In this document: positions 53,455-62,875 of the stretch, in pieces
Numbering within the stretch: position 1 is the stretch's first letter
Layout: each line of letters starts with the position of its first letter
Source: an uncultured Nitrospira sp.
GTDB lineage: Bacteria; Nitrospirota; Nitrospiria; Nitrospirales; Nitrospiraceae
NCBI GenBank assembly: GCA_946479785.1
Contig: CAMLHQ010000005.1
Span: 1 to 62,883 of the forward strand
DNA: 62,883 nt
Direction: 5' to 3'
Translations under genes and position numbers: made by a program
The notes under the pieces: model-generated
Told to the model about the DNA's origin: nothing
What the model saw: the letters and a program-made list of their open reading frames with translations, nothing else
Databases searched by the model: none

Positions 53455-54279
53455 TCACCTTGGCACGAGTTTTCTAAAATACTCAGCGAGGCGCCGATTC
53501 TGCCCTGCGCGCTGTTCAGCCGTCGCGTAGGCATGGATCCGGCGAAAAGGACCAGCCTCTTTTACGAAAGCGACATCAATTTGTGAAAGAGCATAGTCGA
53601 GAGGCCGGTACTGCAACTCATACATATCGTAAGGGACAAATCCTTTGTTCCTCATATACGTCACAACGTCGTGCAACAGCGGACCCCGGTTGAAAAATTG
53701 GAATAAGGACACCTCCAGGAGCACATATTCTGCCTTCTCCAGAGTGCTCTCGCCCCCGGCAAGCACATCGAGCTCTGCCCCCTGTACATCAACCTTGAGC
53801 AAATACGGCGGCGCTGCGTGATGCTTCGCTACCAATGAGTCAAGTGTTACTGCGGGAACTTCCCTCGGGATTCCGTCAATCTTGGTCCCCTCCTCGACTT
53901 CCGTATAGAGAGATGACCCGACAAAATCATGATGAACATTCAGAACCGCCGTGCCTGAATGTGATGCGGCGACGGCCGTCTCACGTGAAGCTCGACCAAT
54001 CGTCGCAACGACATTGGAAAGTACTGCGCTGTATTCTTCAAGTGGTTCAACCAATACATATTGCGCATCGGGGAAAATGTCGTGACACTGTTTGGAGAAC
54101 GATCCCCATGCTGCGCCTATGTCGATAACCGTGCCTGGACGAAATCCCATACTGCGGGCTTGGTGAAGTAGCCCTGGGAGAGAATCTCGTCTGGCAGCAC
54201 AGTTGGGCATGCTCGGCGAAGACACCTTGCGGATGTCCAGCCCAAGTTTGTGAAGTATGTATCTTGCGAGTAATTTCAT
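53455..54279 (-). CDS. FkbM family methyltransferase
   Basis: 274 residues from the ATG at 54279; a GTG at 54339 would add 20. SAM motif [14 protein letters not shown], the acidic VLVEPLEEY, and the family's characteristic [17 protein letters not shown]. FkbM enzymes O-methylate sugars or polyketides; in glycan loci they usually methylate a sugar hydroxyl, sometimes capping the chain. Lower GC than the flanking genes, a sign of separate origin. Followed by a GT2. Confidence 0.88.
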   Translation of the reverse strand: MKLLARYILHKLGLDIRKVSSPSMPNCAARRDSLPGLLHQARSMGFRPGTVIDIGAAWGSFSKQCHDIFPDAQYVLVEPLEEYSAVLSNVVATIGRASRETAVAASHSGTAVLNVHHDFVGSSLYTEVEEGTKIDGIPREVPAVTLDSLVAKHHAAPPYLLKVDVQGAELDVLAGGESTLEKAEYVLLEVSLFQFFNRGPLLHDVVTYMRNKGFVPYDMYELQYRPLDYALSQIDVAFVKEAGPFRRIHAYATAEQRAGQNRRLAEYFRKLVPR

Positions 54280-54370
54280 GATGACGTCGTCGGAGCTGAT
54301 TCCCGCGCTCTCATGGATTCGGTCGTCGGGAGGCGCCACGACCGCTTCTGCAGTTGGCAGATCAAGCCGC

Positions 54371-55288
54371 TCACCTTTTTACAAATTGACGGAATTTATT
54401 CATCGCTCGCCGCACAACCGATGGTGCCATCTGCTTTTGTGATTCGAAACCGAATTGTCTCAACATCTCAAGCCCTGGAGCAGATTCCTGAATATCAACA
54501 GATAAATTCCATGCGGTGAGCGGACTCAGAGGGACATCGAATATCGTCGTAGGATCACAGTGCGTACCGCTCCCATCCATACCCATATTTGACACGAGAG
54601 ACTGTGTTGGATAGACACAGAGCCCCCGTTGCAAAAACATGCTTGCGTACCATCGAACGCCCCACACATCCATTTTTCCTGCAGCTTGTTGCTCCAACAT
54701 TTTGAAATAGGGATAGCTCCCGTCTATATCAAACTCCCATTGCCTCCCAGCACTGCGTATGTGTGATAACAGCTCATTTGAATCGTGGCTGAAATGACTC
54801 CACGCTCTCTTCCAGGTGGCCCAGCCCCAGCTTGCCGGCTTTCGCGACAAGAACACGTCTCCTAATTTCACCACTTGGGAAATGGGGAACATATAACCTG
54901 ATACTTGCATGATTCGTGATACGTCAGCGTAGCGTTCAAGTGCTTGGTTCATGAAGGTCAAAAATCCCGGTGCAACGAGAAGATCATCTTCAAGAACGAT
55001 GACTCGACCGTAGGTATCGGACAATTCCGTTACTCCTTTGATAACCGATTGTGCCAGCCCGAGATTCCCTGTCTGTTCCTGCACTGAAATACCGGCAAAA
55101 CCCGCGACACGCTTGATGACTTTCCGAACTTCTTCCACAGCTTGACTGTCATTGGTGTCCTTCGGGCCGTCGCTAAAGACGTAGAGGTGACTGTCTCCGG
55201 CTAGAAGATTGGCCTGCAACGAGGAGAGGGTCCGGATCAGGTGGGCCGGCCTATTGTAGGCAAAGAGCGCAATGGGTGCGAGGGACAT
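54371..55288 (-). CDS. Glycosyltransferase, GT-A fold
   Basis: 305 residues. N-terminal IALFAYNRPAHLIRTLSSL and VFSDGPKDTND, donor-site IVLEDDLLVAPGFL with an acidic EDD in place of DXD, and SRKPASWGWATWKRAWSHF, seen in sugar transferases of O-antigen loci. Probable Mn2+-dependent transfer to a lipid-linked intermediate; the sugar is unknown. Lower GC than average. It lies 39 bp from the AsnB gene, both minus strand. Confidence 0.82.
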   Translation of the reverse strand: MSLAPIALFAYNRPAHLIRTLSSLQANLLAGDSHLYVFSDGPKDTNDSQAVEEVRKVIKRVAGFAGISVQEQTGNLGLAQSVIKGVTELSDTYGRVIVLEDDLLVAPGFLTFMNQALERYADVSRIMQVSGYMFPISQVVKLGDVFLSRKPASWGWATWKRAWSHFSHDSNELLSHIRSAGRQWEFDIDGSYPYFKMLEQQAAGKMDVWGVRWYASMFLQRGLCVYPTQSLVSNMGMDGSGTHCDPTTIFDVPLSPLTAWNLSVDIQESAPGLEMLRQFGFESQKQMAPSVVRRAMNKFRQFVKR

Positions 55289-55327
55289 CCGGGTACATCC
55301 TTCTCAGGGTCGCTCCCCTGATTTTTA

Positions 55328-57325
55328 CTACGCTGAAGCCGGATAGGCCGAAACAGCCGACGAGCATACTCCGTGTGGACTCGTTTCCTCAGGCTGATGC
55401 TCCCCTGAAGACCTAGCCAGCGCCTTGCACCACAGTTCCAACGTCAGCGCTTTGAAAGAGATTGGTGCGACGGCTTCTGGAGGATACGGCCCTTTGGCCA
55501 GTTCCCTCCCGCTTGATGGTCGCAACACACCCGCATTAACCAAAAATCCATCTTCCAGTGCCGCGCCGTGTGCGGCAAACACCGCTTTGTGCCACTCCTG
55601 CAAGGGAGGGGTGAAGCCACGTTTGGGTCGATTCAGGACCCACTCAGGCACCATACTCTTCAGTGCTTCACGCAGCCAGATCTTGGGGGAGAGCGCGTGG
55701 TCCGGGTAGGCTTTGCGCAGTCCAATCACGGTTTCGACCAACCGATAGTCCACCAGTGGGAGTCGCAGCTCCACGGATGAAGCCATGCTAAGTCGATCAC
55801 TCTGAGCAATACCGTTTTCTTGAAGATACGTCCGGCAAATCAGTTGAGTGAGGAGCACGTCAATGTCAGGCCACGGAAGGGGAACTGTAAAGATGTCATA
55901 GGCATATGACTCACGAAGCTCGTCAACAAATGTCTGAGGATAGAATGTCCTCATTCCTTTGCGGGCAAGACGAAAGTCGGGCGTCAGGTCATAAAAGACG
56001 ACCTGCTCCTTCGGACTCACTCTGTCTCGTGCGTAGGCATCCCACGATGGACGAATCCCCGCTCCAGATTTGAGCCATTCTTTCATCCCCCACAAGGACC
56101 AATAGGCAGGAAGCGTGAGCGCCACGTAATCACGGAATTTTGGCGATCCTGCGAGCCAACCGTTCAATTTCCGTTGAGTTTGGTCAGCAGCCTGGCGCAG
56201 CCATGGATATCCCCAGAACAGTTCGTCGCCTCCATGCCCCTGAAGCATGACGGATACACCATGAGCCTTTGCTGCCTTCATGACAGAGTAGTAACCAAAT
56301 GCTGAAATATCTCCGATGGGATCATCGAGCCAATACATCAATTCGGGGAAGAATGCGGCCAAGTCATTGGAATGAAGCACCACCTCATGAAAGGGCATCC
56401 CGAGAAACTTCGCGAATGCCTTAGCATCCTCCCGTTCATCATGCCGGTTTTTCTCGCTGTATCCCACCGTGAACGCCTGCATGACCCCGGGATATTTTCG
56501 TGATGTCATAGCAGCAATGGCACTCGAGTCAAGACCGCCGCTGAGGGCGATACCGACCGGGACGTCCGAGCGAACGATCAGCTCGGCGATGGATTCCAAT
56601 TCGCTCTTGATCAATTCGACAGGATTTCCGCTCAGGACCGGCGCATCTTCCATGCGCCAGTATTTCCACTCCCTCTGCTCCCCTGTGTCCGCATCGACCG
56701 TCAGAACATGGGCGGCCGGAAGTTTGCGAACGCCTCGTATCGGCGTCATCGGTTCCGGCACGTAGTTATAGTGAAAGAACAGATCCACCGCGGCGGGGTC
56801 CAGCGCAAAAGAGACGCATCCCGTCGCCATGAGCGCTTTGAGTTCAGAAGCAAAATACAGCACCCCCTGATCACTATAGAGATACAACGGCTTTTCCCCC
56901 ATACGATCTCGAGCAAGCATCAGACGCCTCTGTCGTGAATCCCATAGCGCGAAGGCGAACATGCCCCGCAGTTGCTTTACGCAATCCAGCCCATATTGCT
57001 CGTAGAGATGCACGATCACTTCGCAGTCAGTGCCGGACCTGAATCGATGTCCTTGGGAACGGAGCTGAGCCCTCAGTTCCACGTAATTGTAGATTTCGCC
57101 GTTGGCAATCAACACCAGCGTCTTGTCCTCGTTGAAAATAGGTTGCTGCCCTCCCTGGATATCGATGATGCTCAACCGCCGCATCGCCAAAGCAATGAGT
57201 CCTTCATGGAAGATCCCTTGCCCATCCGGTCCTCGATGGACCAATCGTGCGTTCATTCCCGTGACGCGCGACACCGTCTCAGGCGTGAGTGGTTCTGCTG
57301 CGATGGCCCCGGCTATCCCACACAT
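55328..57325 (-). CDS. asnB: AsnB-type glutamine-dependent amidotransferase (asparagine synthase fold)
   Basis: 665 residues from the ATG at 57325, so Cys2 of MCGIAGA is free as the glutaminase nucleophile; an upstream frame to 57382 would bury it. N-terminal class II amidotransferase (RLSIIDIQGGQQP, ANGEIYNYVELRAQ), then the ATP PP-loop SGGLDSSAIAAMTS and MLQGHGGDELFWGYPW. In exopolysaccharide and PEP-CTERM loci such proteins are thought to amidate sugar acids rather than make free asparagine. The locus makes that the likelier role here. The C-terminal tail is Pro/Ser-rich and not conserved. Confidence 0.93.
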   Translation of the reverse strand: MCGIAGAIAAEPLTPETVSRVTGMNARLVHRGPDGQGIFHEGLIALAMRRLSIIDIQGGQQPIFNEDKTLVLIANGEIYNYVELRAQLRSQGHRFRSGTDCEVIVHLYEQYGLDCVKQLRGMFAFALWDSRQRRLMLARDRMGEKPLYLYSDQGVLYFASELKALMATGCVSFALDPAAVDLFFHYNYVPEPMTPIRGVRKLPAAHVLTVDADTGEQREWKYWRMEDAPVLSGNPVELIKSELESIAELIVRSDVPVGIALSGGLDSSAIAAMTSRKYPGVMQAFTVGYSEKNRHDEREDAKAFAKFLGMPFHEVVLHSNDLAAFFPELMYWLDDPIGDISAFGYYSVMKAAKAHGVSVMLQGHGGDELFWGYPWLRQAADQTQRKLNGWLAGSPKFRDYVALTLPAYWSLWGMKEWLKSGAGIRPSWDAYARDRVSPKEQVVFYDLTPDFRLARKGMRTFYPQTFVDELRESYAYDIFTVPLPWPDIDVLLTQLICRTYLQENGIAQSDRLSMASSVELRLPLVDYRLVETVIGLRKAYPDHALSPKIWLREALKSMVPEWVLNRPKRGFTPPLQEWHKAVFAAHGAALEDGFLVNAGVLRPSSGRELAKGPYPPEAVAPISFKALTLELWCKALARSSGEHQPEETSPHGVCSSAVSAYPASA

Positions 57326-57385
57326 ATCGTTCTGCCCATCTTGCAACTGTTGGAAGAAAGAGCGTTCACGACAACCGGACAAGCA

Positions 57386-58336
57386 TCAGCTTGGACGATG
57401 AGTGAACTGCTCATACACCGCGCCCATGATCTGCAGCTGAACAAACACCACTTCATAGAGATAGTTTTCGACGCACGGATACCGGGATCGATCCCTCCCT
57501 ACAACCCCCTGAACTAAGCCTTTGGCCAAATAGCATAGGGCACGGCCAGCTCGCAGAAAGGATCGAAGGATATTTCCTGGTCGATGATTAGTTTCATACA
57601 ACACGCGCTGCCAATCTCGTCCGGATATAAACATCTGCCGCGCGCACCAAAGAAGCTTCATTTTCTCCGAACGAACGAGATGGGACACACCCAGTCTCGG
57701 TTCGTAATAAATACCTTCACCGGGCCGTTCACGGCGGAATCGTTGTTGGATGATGGTTTCTTCCCCATACCCCAACCGATTTCCAGCCATACCGACCTCA
57801 GGACTGAATCCCCCTAACACTTCCAGCACGGTTCGGCGGATGAACATGTTCGTTCCGGAAAGATATTCGTCTCCGGCGAGCCATCTAGCCGATGATCCAC
57901 CCTCATAGCTCCCATAGCTATCGCGATACCACGGAGGCTTGGTGGTGTTGTAGAAGGGGCGGTATGGACCGCCAAATATCGCGGGAGCTACCTCCTCAAT
58001 AATTTCTTGAGCATTGCCCAGCCATTCCGTCGGCACGGTACAATCATCGTCAATGTAGGCGACGTACCGGCCCCTCGCGGCGTGAAGGCCTGCATTTCGT
58101 CCGTGCGAGAGCCCTTGCTTCGCCTCAAAACAGTATCGAACGTGCGTATAGCGCTGACTCACCTCCAGCACATGCTGCCTGGTTCGATCGGTCGAATTGT
58201 TATCAACTACAATCACTTCATAGTTCGCCGGCTTGATGGTCTGCTCGCACAGACTGCGTAGAGCGGAAGCCATCAGCTCACAGCGGTTGTACGTGCACAA
58301 CACGACACTGATCAAAAGTGGCTCAGTTTCTTGCAC
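57386..58336 (-). CDS. Glycosyltransferase family 2
   Basis: 316 residues, GTG start at 58336. SVVLCTYNRCELMASALRSL, VIVVDNNSTDRTRQHV and the donor/metal-site YIDDDCTVPTEWL are GT2 motifs; NMFIRRTVLEVLGGF and GEETIIQQRFRR follow. Inverting, uses nucleotide sugar, cytoplasmic face. No membrane helices, so not a synthase. 60 bp before the AsnB start. Sugar unknown. Confidence 0.9.
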   Translation of the reverse strand: MQETEPLLISVVLCTYNRCELMASALRSLCEQTIKPANYEVIVVDNNSTDRTRQHVLEVSQRYTHVRYCFEAKQGLSHGRNAGLHAARGRYVAYIDDDCTVPTEWLGNAQEIIEEVAPAIFGGPYRPFYNTTKPPWYRDSYGSYEGGSSARWLAGDEYLSGTNMFIRRTVLEVLGGFSPEVGMAGNRLGYGEETIIQQRFRRERPGEGIYYEPRLGVSHLVRSEKMKLLWCARQMFISGRDWQRVLYETNHRPGNILRSFLRAGRALCYLAKGLVQGVVGRDRSRYPCVENYLYEVVFVQLQIMGAVYEQFTHRPS

Positions 58337-58374
58337 GGTCTACATTCATGCGCCGAAATAGATGCTGGCGCACC

Positions 58375-59427
58375 TCAAACGGTATGACCACACTTTGACC
58401 ATACTGGTTGGCGCTTGCGGATGATGCATTTTGCTGCGAACTTGACATGCTGCATCCAAGTGAAGCCGCACACCGCCAGAACCGGTGCGCGCCAGAACGT
58501 GACCAGCGTGGGAATCCCTTCGTGAGTGGCTGCGGCGCACACCTCGGCCCAGCGTTGACCCAATACGAAATGCAAATCAGCCTGCGGGCAGGCATGCACT
58601 GAAGAGTTTGCGCTCGCTAACTTCGAGAGCCACTCCCGCGCAGCACGGAGAAAGTGACGAGTCGCCTCGAACTTCCATCGGCTTAGCGTCTCATGGAGTT
58701 TCGCTTCTTCCTCTGTGGGACGTATGCCCAGCCGGTCGAGTTGCGCCAGCCGGATACGTTGAGCAGATTCTCTCATCTCCTCTTCATACCGACTCCCCAC
58801 TTGCTGCGGGTGCACTCTGTAGCGCAACAACACGGCAGGAATATTGGCGAGAATCGTATGGCGAGCCGCCCGCACCCACAGGTCATAATCCTCGGCATGC
58901 AGGGCATGGATGTCATACACAAGACCGTGGCGCTCCAACATGCTCCGTCGCAACATAACGGACGAATGGGCCATTGCCGATTCAAACAGCAGCCAACTGC
59001 GAATAGTGCCGTCATCGGATGGATACCGGACGATGTCGCTTCGTCCGCTTCCAAATGTTTCAACCCACGTCCCACAAACGCCGACCTCTTTTTGCGCGTC
59101 CATATACGCCACCTGAGCCGCAAAGCGATCCGGCAAACTGATATCATCAGCATCCATGCGGGCAATATATTCGCCTGCAGCTAACTTCATCCCCCGATTC
59201 AACGAGGCTACAAGACCGCGATTCGGCTGAGTGTACAACCGAATACGTCCATCTTCACGCCGGAATCGCTCCAGGATACGAGCAGTCCCGTCAGTCGATC
59301 CATCGTCGATGATAATAAATTCAAAATCTCGGAAGGTTTGCGCGAGAACACTGCGAATAGCCTCGTCAAGATGTGCTTCCCCATTCAATACCGCCAAGAG
59401 AACGCTGAGCCGTGGAGCGTCGTTCAT
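58375..59427 (-). CDS. Glycosyltransferase family 2
   Basis: 350 residues. SVLLAVLNGEAHLDEAIRSV, FIIIDDGSTDGTARIL and metal-site YIARMDADDISLPDRF (DADD) are those of GT2; HALHAEDYDLWVRAAR follows. It starts directly adjacent to the next gene's stop. The Cys-containing C-terminus and a helical region after about 250 are not typical; perhaps an acceptor domain. Sugar unknown. Confidence 0.92.
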   Translation of the reverse strand: MNDAPRLSVLLAVLNGEAHLDEAIRSVLAQTFRDFEFIIIDDGSTDGTARILERFRREDGRIRLYTQPNRGLVASLNRGMKLAAGEYIARMDADDISLPDRFAAQVAYMDAQKEVGVCGTWVETFGSGRSDIVRYPSDDGTIRSWLLFESAMAHSSVMLRRSMLERHGLVYDIHALHAEDYDLWVRAARHTILANIPAVLLRYRVHPQQVGSRYEEEMRESAQRIRLAQLDRLGIRPTEEEAKLHETLSRWKFEATRHFLRAAREWLSKLASANSSVHACPQADLHFVLGQRWAEVCAAATHEGIPTLVTFWRAPVLAVCGFTWMQHVKFAAKCIIRKRQPVWSKCGHTV

Positions 59428-60606
59428 TCAACGCACCTCTTCAGTGCGCCCGGGTAACGCATGTTCGGTGCCGTTGTAGACACAGCCTGGAGGCATTCCC
59501 ATACGGTGGAATATCTCGTGAAATCGACGCTCATATGTATGATCTCGCAGAGTCCGCTCATAGCCGGCTTGGGCAATCGTGCTCCGCTCGTCCTCGTGTT
59601 TGAGGTAGTAGCGAACCTTCTCGATCATGTCGTCGACATCGTGAAAACACACAACTTCTTTCCCGATCTCATAATACTCGTCCAGGTTGTCTGCCCTCCC
59701 GGTTAGCAGAAATCCTCCACAACCGGGGACTTCGAAATTGCGACCTTTAATTTGATCCGCGTAGTCCACGTCAGCAGCCTCCGAGCAGTCTGATGCCACA
59801 GGATCGCCGCCGCGTCCACGCATGCTCGAGAGATAAGCCTTTCCCATTGCTTTCACCTGCCCTCCAAATGGAACGCAATCAAGCGCGCGGGCCACCAGGC
59901 CTTGGCCTTTGGATCCCGTCTTGACCGAAGAGGACAGGACCGGCATCGAAGCATTGGTCAAATTAAGATTAATGCGGCTTTGGTTAAAGACCCGAATCAA
60001 TTCATCTGGCGATAAGCGCCCCGAATCCCAACCGCTACCCCAGACATGGACATTGACACCAGCCTGTCGCAACCGTTGAACCACCGAGCGGCGATTCCCG
60101 TGGGGCTGACCGACAAACGACACGTCGTACATCAACGGAAGCTCCATCTTGCGATATAAGTCATCGTTGCAGGCCCACTGGCTCTTAATGACGTTTCGAT
60201 AGCCAAGTTGAGCATACTTGGGGATCGCACTCGCTGCTGTCGTGACGACCCAGTTGAAACAGGGGGCCCAAGCCCGAGAGTAGTTATCAAAGCGCCAATG
60301 GTCGTCGCAAAACCAGTTGAGAGTCGTCACACCATCCTGCTCCGTCAGTTCCCTGATGACGTGGGCGTCAAGCTGGTCGCTGAACAGAATGGTGAACATC
60401 AGGTCTGGCTTCTCTAGACGCGCCACCTCAGACAATCGGCGATTCATCCACTCCCTGCCGTGCTCCTGCAAGAGAGTCATGAAGTCAAAATAGATGATGT
60501 CGTGACCCATGTGGGCTAACGAATGATAGAAATTACAATGCTCGAAGCTGAGGCCTTGCTCAGGCCTACCATAGTCGAATTTCATAGCCACATAGAGAAT
60601 GCGCAT
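59428..60606 (-). CDS. CgeB-like glycosyltransferase
   Basis: 392 residues, ATG at 60606. N-terminal MRILYVAMKFDYGRPEQGL; the C-terminal half has KGRNFEVPGCGGFLLTGR and YYEIGKEVVCFHDVDD, the CgeB/Glyco_trans_1_2 pattern. CgeB family members glycosylate spore crust or other surface glycoproteins; in Gram-negatives they are found in surface-glycan loci. WFCDDHWRFDNYS may hold the acceptor. Ends immediately before the GT2. Confidence 0.85.
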   Translation of the reverse strand: MRILYVAMKFDYGRPEQGLSFEHCNFYHSLAHMGHDIIYFDFMTLLQEHGREWMNRRLSEVARLEKPDLMFTILFSDQLDAHVIRELTEQDGVTTLNWFCDDHWRFDNYSRAWAPCFNWVVTTAASAIPKYAQLGYRNVIKSQWACNDDLYRKMELPLMYDVSFVGQPHGNRRSVVQRLRQAGVNVHVWGSGWDSGRLSPDELIRVFNQSRINLNLTNASMPVLSSSVKTGSKGQGLVARALDCVPFGGQVKAMGKAYLSSMRGRGGDPVASDCSEAADVDYADQIKGRNFEVPGCGGFLLTGRADNLDEYYEIGKEVVCFHDVDDMIEKVRYYLKHEDERSTIAQAGYERTLRDHTYERRFHEIFHRMGMPPGCVYNGTEHALPGRTEEVR

Positions 60607-60680
60607 CGTGATACATACCTACTACACAGTTGGATATAGCCTGCACGGTTGGAGACTAGCTAGCCGAGAGATATTTTCTC

Positions 60681-61496
60681 TCACCTGTAACGATGGAGGC
60701 TAGACCAGCCTCTCACGAACAATGCTACCTGTCGAGAAAACGGTATTTTCAAATCTCTTCGATTCAAGAAGGGATTACAAAAGTTGAAATATGGAGGGTT
60801 CACGCTCTTGCCGACCAAATATAACCATTCCCTTTCTCTCACTGATAGGGCTTCCAGAAATTCCATGTACGTTTCTAGATCTGATTTTCCTGTAATGCCA
60901 GAACGCTTCAGCACGTCATTTCGTACATAAAAAGCATTGCCCGTATAACACACCAACCCATACCCTTTCGCATTCGCAATTTCAGAGAACACCCCTAAAG
61001 GTTGACCGATATTATCTTTCGCAATGTCTCTTGGTAGGCGATCCCTGCTGAGCGGATTGTGGCCAGCATTCACCTCGATGCATATGACACGTGGGTTGAC
61101 ATCTAAACTTTCAAAAATTTCATAGTCCAGGCCATCAATATCAATGCTAAGAAAGTCCAGATCGGCTACTTCAGCCCCTCCTGCAACATTGGATAGTTTA
61201 TTGGCTACGCCGTCTACAAATGCATGGAGGCATTGGACGCGGCTATTCCCCTCATATGTTTGGATGAGCTGTCTATACTTGGATACATCCCCCTCAATCA
61301 TGATGCCCTTCCAGCCCTGCAGAATAAGCTGTCGGCAATTGCTGAGATGAATTCCATCCCACGCTCCGAATTCACAACATCTTTCGCTGCCAGTACCGAT
61401 CATCTCAAATATTCGCCGAACGATCCCATCTTCGCCATTCTGGGAAAAGATGTTCTGCTTGTATGCGAGAAGATCCAGGGAACAAGCCTTCATCAT
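60681..61496 (-). CDS. FkbM-like Rossmann methyltransferase (low GC)
   Basis: 271 residues (two ATGs: 61496, 61493). CCEFGAWDGIHLSNCRQLIL is a SAM-motif-like block; LDFLSIDIDGLDYEIFE the FkbM-like acidic turn; CIEVNAGHNPLSRDR follows. It resembles FkbM enzymes but lacks the usual GxGxG, so substrate and even activity are uncertain. The gene is visibly richer in A and T than its neighbours, suggesting a recent arrival. A 74-bp gap to the next gene holds no clear signals. Confidence 0.7.
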   Translation of the reverse strand: MMKACSLDLLAYKQNIFSQNGEDGIVRRIFEMIGTGSERCCEFGAWDGIHLSNCRQLILQGWKGIMIEGDVSKYRQLIQTYEGNSRVQCLHAFVDGVANKLSNVAGGAEVADLDFLSIDIDGLDYEIFESLDVNPRVICIEVNAGHNPLSRDRLPRDIAKDNIGQPLGVFSEIANAKGYGLVCYTGNAFYVRNDVLKRSGITGKSDLETYMEFLEALSVREREWLYLVGKSVNPPYFNFCNPFLNRRDLKIPFSRQVALFVRGWSSLHRYR

Positions 61497-61531
61497 GCCT
61501 TTTTGTCGTTTACGTTGGTACCATATACGTC

Positions 61532-62875
61532 TTACAGACGTCTGGAATGCATCGCTTGAAATATCTTTTCATACTGGCTACTGATGTGGTTCCACGTAAA
61601 TTGTTCGCTCCATTTCTTTTTCCCAGCCACGCCCAAGAGACGTAATTGCCCTCTGTCTTTAGTAAGGCGCGACATATATTCCGCTAATACGTCAGATTGA
61701 GGCATCGTATAACCCTTCTCGTCCTGGGGAGCCGGGCAAATCACACCAGCGCCTGTCCAACAGGCAATCTCCTCCGCGTTTCCGACTGGAACCGAGAGAA
61801 ATGGGGTGCCTGCCGCCGCCGATTCGAAAAGAACGAGGGGCGAGCATTCAATGTGAGACGCAAAGACAAAGAGATCGGTGTTCATATAGGCTTGAACCAA
61901 CTCAGGCCGGGGCAGATCTGTCATCAAGACCCTCTTGCGGCTCCCTTGACGATGGATCTTGTCGATCACCGCTCGCATCTCCTCCTGGAATGTCTTGCGG
62001 GCGGCTGCATAGGGACCCATGCGCATGCCCATTTTACTGGCGATTCCATGAAGCACATGCGCGCAGGCTGCGGCCGAGCCGCGAGCATCGTGAATGTGTT
62101 GCACCGCCCGGTAATATCCGGCGACTTTATGACGCATCCCGCTGAACGCCGATTGTTGTTCTGCATACCGGCATTCATTGCCATTCAAGATCAGCGTGGC
62201 CGGTCTCCCCTCAAAATCAGCGGCCAAAAATGCGTTCGCCACGTCTAAATGTCCCTTGCTTTCGACCAGATTCCCCACGGTGAGAAAAAGCAGGTCATCC
62301 GAACCAATATCGTGTCGATTCCGGAAACTTAGATCTCGCTCCCGACGAAACTCCACTTCACTCGCTCCATTGGGGATGATAGAAATGTTTTCAATGCCCT
62401 GTGCCCTGGAAAAACTTACGTCACGGTAGTTTGACCCGCAGAAAATGAGATGATCGTATTGACTCAGAAATTTCGGCATTTGCAGGAAGTACTGAGCATA
62501 GAGGGGTTCATACAGGCTTGAGAACCCACAAGGGTTCAATATCTTGACACAGGACAGACGCTCCAATAATGGCAAAACGAGATCCGTGGCCCATTGTTGA
62601 GCGGCATAGTTCATCATGACGTCAAATTGACTGTGAAGGAGAAACTGCTGGAAGCGACCAACTTCTCCTTCGAATCCACGCACCGCATTCCCTGAAATGG
62701 CAAATCCCTCTACCCGAACACCGTTGATCGTGCGATCGTTTCGCCCAGCCAGCTTGCTGGTGGCAACGGTAACCTGGTGACCCCGTTCAACTAATCGCTC
62801 GGAAACCTGCCTGACCACCTCCTGCGCCCCACCGACGCTTGGTGCATAGAATTCGCAACTAAATAAAATACGCAT
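61532..62875 (-). CDS. Glycosyltransferase family 4 with inserted segment
   Basis: 447 residues, ATG at 62875. GT-B: SCEFYAPSVGGAQEVVRQV, VTVATSKLAGRNDR, IIPNGASEVEF, TVGNLVESKGHLDV and ECSPLVLFESAAAGTPFLSV (E-x7-E). Between residues about 240 and 320 there is an inserted helix-rich section (HIHDARGSAAACAHVLHG, MRMGPYAAARKTFQ) not seen in ordinary GT4 proteins. It closes the window, and glycan genes may continue beyond. Sugar unknown. Confidence 0.9.
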   Translation of the reverse strand: MRILFSCEFYAPSVGGAQEVVRQVSERLVERGHQVTVATSKLAGRNDRTINGVRVEGFAISGNAVRGFEGEVGRFQQFLLHSQFDVMMNYAAQQWATDLVLPLLERLSCVKILNPCGFSSLYEPLYAQYFLQMPKFLSQYDHLIFCGSNYRDVSFSRAQGIENISIIPNGASEVEFRRERDLSFRNRHDIGSDDLLFLTVGNLVESKGHLDVANAFLAADFEGRPATLILNGNECRYAEQQSAFSGMRHKVAGYYRAVQHIHDARGSAAACAHVLHGIASKMGMRMGPYAAARKTFQEEMRAVIDKIHRQGSRKRVLMTDLPRPELVQAYMNTDLFVFASHIECSPLVLFESAAAGTPFLSVPVGNAEEIACWTGAGVICPAPQDEKGYTMPQSDVLAEYMSRLTKDRGQLRLLGVAGKKKWSEQFTWNHISSQYEKIFQAMHSRRL

